Shown here: positions 1 through 11,600 of the stretch, piece after piece | Layout: every line of letters begins with the position of its first letter | Position numbering within the stretch: the first letter of the stretch is position 1 | From: Theropithecus gelada | Lineage: Eukaryota > Chordata > Mammalia > Primates > Cercopithecidae | Assembly (NCBI RefSeq): GCF_003255815.1 | Contig: NC_037681.1 | Span: 71,361,821 to 71,425,820 of the forward strand | Length of the DNA: 64,000 nucleotides | Direction of reading: 5' to 3' | Position numbers and translations under genes: made by a program | Notes under the pieces: model-generated | The model's input: the letters and a program-made list of their open reading frames with translations, nothing else | The model's database searches: none | What the model was told of the DNA's origin: nothing

Positions 1-297
1 TTCACCTGATAAAGTCAGTTATGAGATCTCCCATATAGAGTAATGAAAAAGCCTGTAACAGCTAGTGATCTGCCCCCACCCTGCTGTTTCCTCCACCGAA
101 TAATTTGGCCATAAAAAATAAAGGGGACATCTCCTTTTAGTGAATTATGACAAACTTTCAACTGACTTATCCCTCTTGGAACTTAAGAATGTCCTACTTT
201 CCCCTCCAATGACACTCCCACTGAGATGACATGTGACACATCCTGGGAATGCATTAGAACTAAAGAGAAGGTTAAGACTGTGACACATCCGTCAGCC
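1..297. other. Unassigned unique sequence
   Basis: I recognise no repeat family, gene or RNA in this stretch. It is ordinary AT-rich primate DNA with several short pyrimidine runs. Confidence 0.4.
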
Positions 298-321
298 TTT
301 TTTTTTTTTTTTTTTTTTTTT
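298..321. repeat. Poly(T) tract, 24 bp
   Basis: This is an uninterrupted run of 24 T. No Alu or L1 body adjoins it on either side, so it is not obviously a retrotransposon tail. It could be a simple repeat or the tail of a very short or decayed insertion. Confidence 0.9.
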
Positions 322-454
322 CCTGAAGCAGGAACATGCCTCCTCCCTTGTCTCCTCAGTCCATAGCTATCTGTTCTGAGGATCATTTTATTCTATTGGC
401 CAGGAAGACATGTATAGGCAAAGGCTCCTGCAGTGCAACGTATCCCCCTCTCTA

Positions 455-560
455 TCATATATACTTCTCAAGTACCTACTACATGACAGACACTGGGGCT
501 CTGGGGACACAGTGATCAGCAAACAAAGCCCCCGCCCTTATATGATTATAGTGGCGCATG
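455..560 (+). mobile_element. L2-type LINE relic
   Basis: The phrase order matches the L2 segment around its typical CACTGTGCTAGGTGCTGGGG motif: a 'tactacatgacagacactgg' part, then 'ggggacacagtgatcagcaaa', then 'cccgcccttat'. It is heavily diverged, and the ends are judged by eye. Confidence 0.5.
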
Positions 561-754
561 ACATAAAGCAAATGTGTTCCTAAAAAATTCCAAGTGGAAC
601 AAATGACATTCATACCATACTTTGCGTATGGTGCAAACCATATGCACCAATAATACGTGACATCTAAAGCTGAATTTTAAAAATAAGTATTCTTTTTAGA
701 GGCCAGTCATCCCTTAGCAACTGACTATTTCAGCTCTGGCTACAGGGAAGGTGA

Positions 755-962
755 TAATGAGTAACACATATTGAATACTTAATATGTACCAGATACTCTG
801 CTATCTTTTTTCAGATATTTTTACTTATCACACACCTAAATTCCCCATGTGGTTATATGCTTATCATTGTACCCATTTTATAGATGAGGAAAAAGAGCAG
901 TTAAACAATTTGCTCACAGTCGCATTGTTAGTAAGTGGTGTTGAGCCCTGGCAATAGAGCAT
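755..962 (-). mobile_element. MIR SINE
   Basis: Read on the plus strand, this follows the MIR reverse-complement order. A 'ttgaatacttaatatgtaccag' block is followed by 'cccattttatagatgaggaaa', then 'cacagtcgcattgttagtaagtgg', then a worn gagccctggc. This is the usual order of a MIR read backwards. It is diverged but nearly full-length. Confidence 0.65.
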
Positions 963-2603
963 ATGTGCACAGACACAGAGACTATGACACATTGTCTCCA
1001 AAGGTGCTTCAAAAAATCTTGAGAGAGTGAATGAGTGAGGATCATGAATGTGAAAATCAAATCTACCCACATAACAAAGGATCACTAAATTGCCAAAAAT
1101 GCTCGACGGCATGATTTATTGTACTCTTCATTTCTGTGTAAATAATGAAAATAAACTTCTTAGCTCCCAAGTGGAGCACACCTGTAATAGTTCCTGCTGA
1201 AGATGTTAAAGATGTGTTTATGGAATTTGCAGAATAACTTCCCTGAAAGTTCAACAGTGTATAAGTTGCTAGTGTTATTGGTGTTTAAACAAAGTGAACG
1301 TTTAGTATTTTCTGCTTCAAGTTGTGTCAGGTTGAGATCTGTAAGGAAAACCAGATATCAGACCAGCTCCTACAGAAACTACTCTGTCCAATCAAAATAT
1401 AACCTCTTCCCATGAAACTAACTTAACTATCTCACAGGATGTTTGAAGCACAATACATAAAGTGAAGGGGGAAAACTATCCTTACTTTCCTTCTCCTGTT
1501 CTAGTATGCTTTACCAGATGCTCCTGTGGCCAAACCCTAATTGTTCACTTCAAAACAAAAACTTCTTAAGCTCCTGGAATATAACACATCTCTACTAGGT
1601 TAACCATTAAGAGAGGGAGAGGGAGAGGAAGAGGGGAAACATGAGCTCCTCTCAGACATCAGGAAGATAAATGTGAATTGTTCCTACAAAAGAAAAAAGG
1701 TCACCACCTATGTGTTTCTCTATCTTCTCTCACTTCTCTCTGTTTCCTTGCCATCCCTCTTTCCGCCCAGGTAAAGTGGTGGTGGAGAAGGAGAGGAATT
1801 CCAGATAAACAGTGCATTAGTATGAACCATAGGCTGGTGAGCCTTGTGCATGCTTGAGGGACATGGAAAGTGAAGAGAGTGCACTATAGGACACCAAATG
1901 CAGTTATAATCAAGGTTTCTTTCTACACGCAGCAACAGAGCCAATTTGAAAATAAGCATATCCAGAATGGTAAAGCACTTGCAAACTATTTCAGCTCTGT
2001 TCCTTCTAAGTATGAAAATCTGAATATCAAAGCAGGGTAGGGAGGGGAGCAGGTGAGAAACAATAATAAAAACAGTGAGCCAGCATTTTTTGAAGCTCAA
2101 CAGAGCTGAAGCTATTATGGGATAAGAATGGAAAGATACAGGTGGAAGAATTGATACACAGCAGCAATATTTGAAATTAACTCCTTGCTGTTGAACACAT
2201 GAGAAACTATAGTTAACAGTCTCAGTGACTGATTGGTCTTTATGCCTAGAAGAGAAAGGAAATTTTGAAAGTCCTGGCCCTTTGCATTTAGGTCCATAAT
2301 TAGACAATTAGAGCTCATGTGCTGCAACAAAGCTCTCAACAATCATGAATCACAACCACACTCATTTTAAAAGAAGATTCTTAAGACTTAAAGAAGGCCT
2401 TTTAAAAAATATACTGCTTTCACATTTCTTCCAAGAAGCATAGAAATCAGGGAGGAACAGGGAAAGGAGGTTTTCTATCCATCAGGAGGAACAGGAATGG
2501 ATTTTGACATGCTTGGCTAAGCATTCTCCCCATGATTTATGGTCTGAGGTGTCACTTACATGGATGGCATGGGGTGGGAGTGAAAAAACTGAGAACATGA
2601 TCT
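963..2603. other. Unassigned sequence with one GA-rich patch
   Basis: I assign no repeat family here. A GGGAGA-type purine-rich patch lies at about 1610-1638. The reverse strand stays open for up to 195 codons (1720-2307), but the only upstream start is a TTG, there is no recognisable domain, and the first ATG lies far inside. I treat it as chance. Confidence 0.4.
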
Positions 2604-2738
2604 GATAACCATCTGTATCAAAAGCACCTGAATTGCTTGCAAAAAAAAATGCATATTTCTCACTAAATTTTGAAATACTGAATCTCAGCAGAAAGTACTA
2701 AGAATCTACTTCTAACAAGCTCCTCAGTGATTGGCAGG
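2604..2738 (+). mobile_element. MER5A-like hAT (Charlie) MITE
   Basis: A fragment resembles the non-autonomous hAT element MER5A: 'tgtatcaaaagcacctgaat', then an A-rich 'aatgcatatttctc', then 'aatactgaatctcagcag', then 'ctaacaagctcctcagtgat'. That order of blocks is the MER5A order. The terminal repeats are too worn to define the ends. Confidence 0.5.
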
Positions 2739-4619
2739 AGCTTTGAGAGAGGCAAGGGCAGAGTAGGTAGGTGGGGAGGTTAGAGGCTGTTGGGCAAAAC
2801 AGGGTTGCATACCTTTCTTTAGACAACAAACAGGGCCTCAGGATTCAGTAAAATTCCACAATACTTCTAGTGTTAATATTGGTGTATGCTGGGATTAATC
2901 CCACATAAAATAATCACAAAATGATGCCAGTCAGTATGGTGCACTGCTGTCCTGCCTCAGCCATGCAAATTTTAAGGACAATCTTTTTTGGATAAACTCC
3001 CACCAGTAGATAAACTCCACAAAGTCTGGCCACCAGGGAGGGTCAATTATCAGGACTGCATTGCTCCTCCAGTTCAGATGTGCAGAATACAAGGGCAGTC
3101 TAAAGTTCAGCATTACAAAAACAGAAAGCAGTTTAGCAATTAGTGAAAGTAATATGTGGACAAAACAAACAATAGCTGGGAGATTTGTTTAAAGGAATAA
3201 ATTAATAACTTTGTTCATACCAAGCCATTTCAAAGATAGGAAAATAATTTTTAAACATTTAAACATTAGGTAAAACTAGAACTAATGAAATACCTTGAAT
3301 ACACCGGCTAGACAAAAGATTCCTGATCCTAACTAACTTGAGAATTTCGGCAAATCAGTCAGTTAATTACAAGGAGCCCCATATGCTGAGTGCAGTTGCC
3401 CAGGAAATTTGCGTAGGTCTTGCTTAGTCAAATTTGAGAGACAGATCAATTTCCATACCAATGGGAAAAATATGTGGACATTCTTGGAGTATATGCCTTA
3501 AATACCATAGTTTAAAATGCCTTAGGTTATGCAGTGGTATATGTTTTTTAATGTACTGATTTAATTGATTTATACAATAATATATCTTTATCATTGCACT
3601 TAGCACCTTATATTGCAATTAATAAGTTTTACAATTTCCCCCTTATTATCTACCTATAAGGTATAAATTTGATTGCAATTGAATTCATTAATTTTAAAAT
3701 CTAAAAATGCCCAGCATTTTGTGTGATATTGTACATATCTTTTGTAAATGCTTACCAAATCAATCTGTCCTTCTAGATGGTTATTTGGTGAAAGGAACTT
3801 GTATCAAACAGTGAACATTAATGTAGTGACTCCTAGATTTCTGGCAGTGTTAAGGCATTGAGTATGCAAATATGAATAGAAAACAGTTCCTGTCCTTGAG
3901 AAGGTCATAGTCAAGTTGACTGGAAATCTCTGCAAGTATTATAATGCAATGGTAAATACATTTGCCAAACATCAGTTCTTTAAAGTACCTAATTTGCTGA
4001 ATACATTCATATTTCCGTATGTTGAGTTTGTTCAAATTCACCTATGCAATTTATGTTACCAATGCATTTTAATCCTCGGTTATATAGCTAATAAAAGTAA
4101 GGACATTACTATTTTTAATTACATTTTAATATTTAAGTAATCCTAATTAGGGGTATTAAACATGTAATTAATATTTGCTTCATTACAAACATGTCTAAGC
4201 ATATAGCTGTATACTAAAAAAAAATAAATTTACCACTGTGAATGCTAAACTTTATCAAATAGTACAACTCTGGCCGATAATTTATCATACTCTGCATTTG
4301 TTGATATAAAGACAAATTGCAAAAACACTAAGTGTATTTCTAATTATAAACAGGATTTCTACTCAGGCCTGGGGTCAGTGAATTTTTACAAATGTGCACC
4401 CAACTCCTTTTCCCATGAGTCTGACTGCAGTTCTTTCTCCATGGCTGATACAAAGGAAGAAATGTTGAGACTACTCTTTGGGATTCTCTGCAGTATATTT
4501 GCTAACCATGTGGAAGAAGTATGTGGGATGCTATAATGAAAAGGACAGTGAAGTTAGGGATAAAGAGACACACCTTGGTCAAACCAGGTAATAACTAATA
4601 TGACTTTAGAAAAGAAAGC
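2739..4619. other. Unassigned AT-rich sequence
   Basis: No gene, RNA or clear repeat family was recognised. There are several short A or T runs and no open frame of note. Worn ancient repeats below my detection limit are likely. Confidence 0.35.
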
Positions 4620-4889
4620 AACTTGCTCTGTCACCCAGGCTGGAGTTCTGTGGTAGGATCACGGTTCACTGGAGCCTCCATCACCTGGGCTCTAGCCATC
4701 CTCCCACCTCAGCCTCCTGAGTAGCTAGGATTACAGGTGTGCACCACCACTCTTTGATGATTTTTTTTTTTTTTTTTTTTTTTAATTTTAGTAGAGATGA
4801 GGACTCACTATGTTGCACAGACTGGTCCTGAACTCCTGAGCTCAAGTGATCTGTCCATGTCGGCCTCCCAAAGTGCTGGGATTACAGGC
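4620..4889 (-). mobile_element. Alu, old (AluJ-like), both ends trimmed
   Basis: Read on the plus strand, this is an inverted Alu: 'cttgctctgtcacccaggct' to 'gtgctgggattacaggc'. The middle A-rich linker shows as a 21-bp T run near 4762-4782. The poly(A) tail side and the GGCCGGGCGCGG head are both missing. Divergence is high, which suits an early Alu. Confidence 0.92.
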
Positions 4890-5730
4890 TAATTAGGGTT
4901 TCTATTTCTTTTCTTACAACAGGAAAACATTTGACTAGGGAGTCTCTAAAGTCATTTCTAGCCTTAAGTTTGTGTGATTTAGTGATGAGCAGTAATCTCA
5001 GAGAAGATGCTATGTGGAAGGGATAGCTGGTTGCAGCTGGGTCACTGAAAATCACCAAGTTCATACCCTTAGTAAAATTCTTTTACATATTGATAAGTCA
5101 CAAATCCCTCAACCTCACACCCTACATCCACTCCCCCCATCAATTTCCACACATGCTTTTGGGTTATGGAATATCAGCAGGCAGTGAAAACCACCACAAA
5201 CAACAACAACAACACACACACTCACACACTCTGAACCTGAAAACCAAAACTTCTTGGGATTTTCAGATCATGGTCCCAGCTACCCAGCTTCCTGGGAAAT
5301 AAAGTAGCAAGTGTTAATACCTCATTTTTACCTATAAACAGGTACAGAAAAAAATGAAAATTGTTCCTTAAGCATCAATTTATGAGTTTTTGACAATGCT
5401 AGGGTATAAAGCTATTATTTCTGGGTTCTGCTTAAGACACTCCCCTTTGTCCTCACTACCACTTGGATATCTATAGTTCAGACAATACCAAATATACCTC
5501 TTTCCACCTAGAGGGCTCACAATCTGCAGTTAAGCAAGAACAAGAGCAAGCCAAAGCAAGTCTATAGCATCACAGATGGGTTATCCAACTCAATCACAGA
5601 TATTCTCCTCATCTCCAGCAAAGAAACCTGCTGTCTCTCTAATGCACTGACATCATTTCCCTAGGGCAAGGTCTGATTTCTCTGGTATATTATTCATAGA
5701 AATATTATACATTTTGGTAAATGCAAATAG
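4890..5730. other. Unassigned sequence with small CA-rich patch
   Basis: No recognisable gene or repeat. A short AAC/CA-rich simple patch lies at about 5196-5232. Confidence 0.35.
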
Positions 5731-6084
5731 AGGATAAACTCAGTCAAAAACAATTCACAGGTTAGCTTGTTTAAAAGAGATGGGAGTGAGAAATCACTTT
5801 TTCCTGTATTTGTTTTCCCAAGGTTTCTCACTCCTCTGCAGAATGAGATTCCGGGTTTAGAGACATCAAGAAACCAGTAACCACGGGACCCGTTGCCTGG
5901 AAACGGCCTGATTACAACCAACTCACTAGGCTACAAGGAAATTCTACCTGATCCTTTAGGACCATTTGTCAAGCCTCATTATGATGATAAAGAAAATTTA
6001 TACTTTCGTAAAGCCTTCGAAAATTATTGCCATGAGATTCTGAAAAATCTCGGCATCTGCTTTGGGGAAGAAATGGGAAATTAA
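5731..6084 (+). pseudogene. Decayed coding-like tract, parent unknown
   Basis: One reading frame runs 118 codons between stops, broken once by TAA at 5878-5880. Downstream of that stop the translation is balanced and protein-like, with short stretches such as GYKEILPDPLGPFVK and YFRKAFENYCHEILKNLG. It ends at TAA 6082-6084. A pyrimidine-rich run ending in CTCTGCAG at 5841 would make a plausible splice acceptor, and the frame that follows it is the same one. No in-frame ATG leads the better half, no poly(A) tail or target duplication is visible, and I do not recognise the parent protein. It could be a relic exon, a retrocopy fragment, or chance. Confidence 0.3.
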
Positions 6085-7214
6085 CATGAGCATCCAGTGT
6101 CAAAAATTGACAGCCTAGACAAAATAAAGAAAAATTAGTTCAGTATCATGCACAGAATTCAGAAATCAAAAATCCAAATCCAATGCTGAACAAATAATTT
6201 CTGGGAATTGTACTGTCTGGGGTTAGAAGCCAAGGCAGCCGGAAAATCACTAATAAAGGGCATTTGCATTCTGCAGCAGTACAACTTCACTTGTGCTTCC
6301 CTGTACATCTAAGAAGAACTTTCAATCCAGTGCTGCCATTAACAGCTGCTTTGAAACACACACCAGTTGGTTTTGTTGGCCTTGACAGGTGAACAAGATT
6401 TGTCAGGGAAATAACAGTATAATAAGATTGCAGAAGTTTAACAAATTCTAACAATGTCTATAAATGTTTAAGACAATCGGTAATCAGTCTGAGAAAGCAG
6501 AGTCTATTTTATACTTTAGTGAAAAATTTTTATAGCTAAATGACTAGGTATATATATATTTGTATGTATATTTGTACACATACATAATTATATACATATA
6601 TATGTATATGTATATATATGATAGATGGTAGATAGATTTTTTTCCCCTTTTCAAGAACAACAGAAGCTACCAAATGCATCAGTGAATTCTGGCTTCATTA
6701 AAAGTTTTCATTGTTTTTGTTAATGATCTACCTAAAGTTACATTGGACGAAGGTGCATCTCACAGGGGAGCTCAAATGTGACTTTGGACTCATCTTAATA
6801 TGGACTTTGCCATTAATTAGGTCTATGATTAATTTTTAGATCATTTATCATAATTTGCTGAAGCATAAAAATGCAAATTTCAGTCAAATCTAACCATAAT
6901 TGCTTATAATTAAAATGTTTATATCTATTGTAGGAAATAAATTCAGCATATTCTTTTAAATTTTTTATTTTTTTTTCAATGACTTTCTCGAGGTATGATT
7001 GATGAGTCCATTCTTCATAGATAAATGCTTAAAATTCCAGGGCCACAGGGATTAATAGAGACTGACAGAGAGTGAAGTAATTAGCTTAGATTTTTGCTAT
7101 AGATGCTATGGGAAGCAAGTCATTTTCACTTTAAAGGGACTAGTTTTCAGTACTTCAGATATTCAGTACACATCCATAGTACTCTCAAATATGATTCCAG
7201 GGTAAAATTTAAGG
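6085..7214. other. Unassigned sequence with AT microsatellite
   Basis: No gene or assigned repeat apart from the TA-rich simple repeat near 6548-6620, listed separately. Confidence 0.35.
6548..6620. repeat. (TA)n/(TATG)n AT-rich simple repeat
   Basis: Imperfect alternating TA and TATG units run for about 70 bp and end in a GATA-rich patch. No mobile-element body is attached. Confidence 0.85.
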
Positions 7215-7320
7215 CCTTTAAGCCCTAGGTTTCAAGGATCATATCTTAATTACATTTGAACTCTCAGTACTTATTTCAGGCCTAGCACACAGTGGACACT
7301 CACCAAATCTCTGCTGAACT
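7215..7320 (+). mobile_element. L2 3'-end relic
   Basis: The final block, 'caggcctagcacacagtgga' then 'cactcaccaaatctctgctgaactgaa', matches the usual L2 3' end (cctggcacatagtaggcgctcaataaatatttgttgaatgaa) with many changes. Confidence 0.55.
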
Positions 7321-7321
7321 G

Positions 7322-7438
7322 AACCAGGCCATAGTATCATAGTATCATCCAAGTGATACTCTAGATCACATAGTATCATCAGATACAACCAGGCCATAGT
7401 ATCATAGCATCATAGTATCATCTAAGTGATACTCTAGA
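7322..7438 (+). repeat. Short tandem duplication, two copies
   Basis: The block that begins AACCAGGCCATAGTATCATA at 7322 recurs at 7387 and both copies end in AAGTGATACTCTAGA. The second copy has one extra CATAGTAT unit. The CATAGTATCAT unit also recurs inside each copy. Confidence 0.9.
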
Positions 7439-7501
7439 GCTAACTGAGATAGACACGGAAATAAAAAACGAACTGCAGATTGTACTAAAGAAAGTGCCTG
7501 G

Positions 7502-7806
7502 GCCGGGCGCGGTGGCTCAAGCCTGTAATCCCAGCACTTTGGGAGGCCGAGGCGGGTGGATCACGAGGTCAGGAGATCGAGACTATCCTGGCTAACATGG
7601 TGAAACCCCGTCTCTACTAAAAAAAAATACAAAAAACTAGCCGGGCGTGGTGGCGGGCACCTGTAGTCTCAGCTACTTGGGAGGCTGAGGCGGGAGAATG
7701 GCGTGAACCCGGGAGGCGGAGCTTGCAGTGAGCCGAGATCACGCCACTGCACTCCAGCCTGGGAGCACAGCGAGACTTCGTCTCAAAAAAAAAAAAAAAA
7801 AAAAAA
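7502..7806 (+). mobile_element. AluY, Old World monkey type, full length
   Basis: A complete plus-strand Alu from GCCGGGCGCGG to the poly(A) tail. It carries CTCAAGCCTG and AACTAGCCGGGCG, which point to the cercopithecid AluYR lineage. An exact 15-bp target duplication, AAAGAAAGTGCCTGG, flanks it at 7487-7501 and 7807-7821. The low divergence and intact duplication mark a young insertion that could be absent in related monkeys. Confidence 0.96.
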
Positions 7807-8189
7807 AAAGAAAGTGCCTGGAAGGACGATGGTCATAGATTACATGGAAAAACAATGTCACAACAAGAAATCTGATGATCGTCATTCGACCTCCACCACC
7901 CATTCCCCATACCAGTCACTCTATATAGTATTGTCAGGATTATTCTCCAAAAACACAAAATCGTAACACTATTCAACTGCTTGAGAACTTACAATAAAAA
8001 ATAAATAAATTAGTCATTGCAATTATCTTTGTCTTCAAGCAACTTTCAATTTCGTTGCCTCTATAGAAATAACACGTAATACTTTTTATAAAATAGGAAT
8101 TGAGAGAAAAGTCAGGACACTGTGAGCTAAACTGTCAGCAGAAACTGCCTAATGAAGGAGGGACTGGAACCAGGTCTATTTATTTGAAA

Positions 8190-8450
8190 GAATAAGTCGT
8201 AGAGGAGGACCATTCCAGGATAGGTAAGAAACAAGCAAAAACAGACAGGTGAGAATTTGAATAGCACATTAGAATAGATACAAAGATACATTTGGAGATG
8301 AGTTGCAGATAAGAATAAGAGTTTTGGCTGGAACCTTGGGAAGTCTGAGGCATTTTCCGTGAAGGAAGTATTGAAAAAGATGCTATGAGTTTCCAGGAAT
8401 ACTCATGAAGGTCTACTGGTGAAAGAGATAGCATTTGTGATGAACCTAGG
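8190..8450 (+). mobile_element. Possible L2 internal relic
   Basis: 'Gaccattccaggataggtaa' and the purine-rich run after it resemble the L2 stretch GCGTTCCAGGCAGAGGGAACAG. The match is weak and the ends are arbitrary. Confidence 0.3.
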
Positions 8451-8455
8451 GACAC

Positions 8456-8650
8456 ATTGATTCATTCATTTGGTAAGTGTTTTTTGAACACCTGCTATGT
8501 CCTAACCACAGGAGATAAAGCAGTAGACAGAATTCCTGCCCTAATAAAACTTATCGGGGTGAGAGTGCACAAATGATAACAAAATAGGTAAGTTAGTATA
8601 TAATAAAAGGTCAAGTGCCATAGCAGGTAAGGGTCTAAAGAATGGGAGAA
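8456..8650 (+). mobile_element. L2 LINE relic
   Basis: 'Ttcattcatttggtaagtg', then 'gaacacctgctatgtccta', then 'attcctgccctaataaaact' matches the L2 consensus order (ttcattcaacaaatatttattgagcacctactatgtgcc, then ccctgccctcatggagctt). Further L2-like blocks continue to about 8650. Confidence 0.65.
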
Positions 8651-11600
8651 TGTACTCTAAAATATTAAAACTTTACCATCTCCCAAAATATCTAGTACAG
8701 ATATGGGCATGCAATAGAAATACCAAGTGACTGGGGTACTGCCTGCTGAATACAAGTCCTAGGGTTATGGCATACAGATTTTCTTCTAATAAAACCTAAG
8801 ACAATCAATCAGAACTCTGTGATGTCTCTGATGTGCTTACCTAACACATAAAAATGCCTAGGCTCAACCCAACCTCACCTAAAATGTGAGGATATCTGGG
8901 ATAGGCTCCTGCAGCATACAAAGTTGGATATTTTGCAGGGTTTTCAAAATTCTGTCCACACTTTCTAGGATAAGCTGCTGATAATAAACAAAAAATTTTC
9001 ATTAAATATTTGTTAGATAATATGCCTATGACTGCTAGGTGCTATAAAGATTAAAATAATAAAAGATGCTCATGGAATTGCCTTTCTTATAAAAAATCAA
9101 ACATAAAAGTAAACTTAAAAGTCAGGAAAAGATCAGTACAGTAATGACATCAAAATGAGCTTGGTTTTACAAAAAAAAAAAATTGTACTAAGGAGTTCAG
9201 GGGCTCCTGTGAGACATGAAACTTGAAAAAAAGGAAGGCCACTTATATAAATGCTTGTATTTTCTTGAGTCTTTGCGATATTTAAATTCTATGGGAACAA
9301 GCATTATGAATATGATTTTCAAATTATAACACCTAACTTGCTCTGACCCATCCTTGGTCACTGTATGAATTTTTTATATCTCAAATGCTGCCCTCAAATA
9401 TGGGCCAATGTCCATACAGAGGTAACTTTCCACGTACAAAATTAGCAGGAACAAGTGAGAAAGGGAGGTGCTTACACTGCCCTTTCTGTAGAACATATTT
9501 GCTCTGACTGAGTTAATGTTTATGGGCTGTAGGTATTCAGTGAGACACAGTATGGGGCGGCTAAACTCAATGCCCTACAAAGAGAAACAAAAGGAGGACC
9601 CTTGTCCCTCATATTGCCAATAAAGAGCAGTATAATTACTTGACAATATAAAGATAATTCTTTACTTTTCTACTGTGCTTGGTTCTTGCTAAAATGTTAT
9701 TAATGAGAGGAACTATTAGATCCCAGTAATAAGCTGTCATACAACTACTTTACCTGCATAATTTCCTTTCCCATTCACCCATAATATTTCCTGTTTCTAT
9801 ATGGCAGTCATTTGGACTCTACAATATTTCAATCTGTCTCATCTCCATTATTGGTTGCACTACTCCCCAATCCACACTCCTATTCTGTGCAAAACTCCTG
9901 TCTCCCCATTAATTCTATTTATTCAACTCCTTCAACCTTTGTCCACAGGGTCTCTTTTCAGATCAGATACTCTGTTTTGTTCATTAATTTGTAGCTTTTG
10001 ACATTTATTATTATCTTCCAATGAGACACAGAAAGAATATAAGAAGCTAAATGTTTTCACAAGCAACCCTAGATTCCTGTGTCCCTTTGCAGGGGAGGAA
10101 AATAGAAAGAAAGAAAAGTTGCCAGATAGAAGGCCTGAAATAAATGACCTGCACCACCCATAGGCAAATTCTACCTCTTTGTCAAGAATGTTTCGTAAGA
10201 GGGAATCAATAAGAGCTGAATCTGAAACACTGGTGCAGTGTACTAGCTAAGCTCAGTGAACTCCTAAGCTAATCCTGTGTTCTCAGAAGCTGTAAGCTCC
10301 AATCTTTTCACCTTTGCTCAAGGGGATGAGCTCACCACAGAAACTGGCCTGTTTTTTGACCTCAAAATCCAGTTGGGACAGGGTTGGGGGGGTGGCAGAA
10401 GCAATGAGAGGGAAGGTTTCCAGGCCATTTGTTCTAAACCGAGGTGTGCTGGCAGAAGGGAAGGACAAGGTTGAGTTTCCATGGCCCTGAGCTGGGTCAC
10501 ACAGCTGGAATCACACTTTGCTCAACACAAACGTCTTTCACTCTTTCATTCACCCACAAGCAACACAAGGACTGAAACAGAACACTGCTGAGAAGAAACA
10601 GGCCCAGTGCCACTGGCCACTGTCAGTATCTAGGCTACCTAGTAAAGCAACCCCCACAGGACCCGGATGCTAAATAAACGTTTATGTCAGCTCATGTTTC
10701 CCTATGACTAGCTGATTAGTATATTCAATTGAAATATAATAAAGACAAACATGAATGCTGGCAGGAGGCTCAGTATTTTCAGTTTTTGAACAGGTTTTTT
10801 TTGAAAATCACATCATGTTTGTTCCCTTTAATGACACTGTTGTCTTACAGAAAAATACTCATTCACATGTTAAAATTTCATCACCATATCTAAAGCGGCA
10901 TTCCTTTTTAAAACAACAACAACAACAAAAAAGAAACTAAACTGACTAAAAAGCCCCAAATGTCTACACTGAAGCAACTCAAATGAAATGATCTAATCAT
11001 AAAATTAAACACATCACAGATGAGTTGATTTGAGGGCATTTAGTATATTTGAATATACCCGATATTTCAGTTTCTTTAAGCTACCTTCCCTAAAAGTAAC
11101 ACTAAACAGTGGTTTTGTGTATATGACACAGTGAAAATGCGAATATTTATTTCTGAGGCTGTATATTAGCTGATTGTGAATTACCCTTGAAAGTATGTTT
11201 TATAAAATAATGTTCATGCAAATTCTACTAAATGTATGGTATATGTTATACAAATATTAAATATGAAGGGAACTGGTATATAAATAATCAACTGACTAGA
11301 CTATGCTTTTAATATGTATTTCATGACATAATATTAGTTTTTATAGGAATCATTGCTTGAAAAAGCAGACCATTAAACTGAATCCGAGTTTCAATGACTC
11401 AAGTTCTAGTTCCTTTTAAATGTGTCTGGACAATTTGGTTGTATCACTTGCTTGTTATCCATACATTTTTTTCTTACCATTTATGAAATGCTTGTTATGA
11501 TAAAAATTATTATACCACGTATATATTTCTATTGCCATTCCAATCATCAATCAATTTTCTAAACTATGTCCCTATGATATAAACTAAACCAAGTAAACAA

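Noticed and set aside
1720..2307. Longest reading frame in the window (195 codons, minus strand)
   Set aside because: It starts with TTG, has no early ATG, no known domain, and shows no splice or promoter context. Likely chance in a pyrimidine-rich strand.
7322..7438. Repeated units that might look like a CRISPR array
   Set aside because: Only two tandem copies with no regular spacers, in primate DNA.
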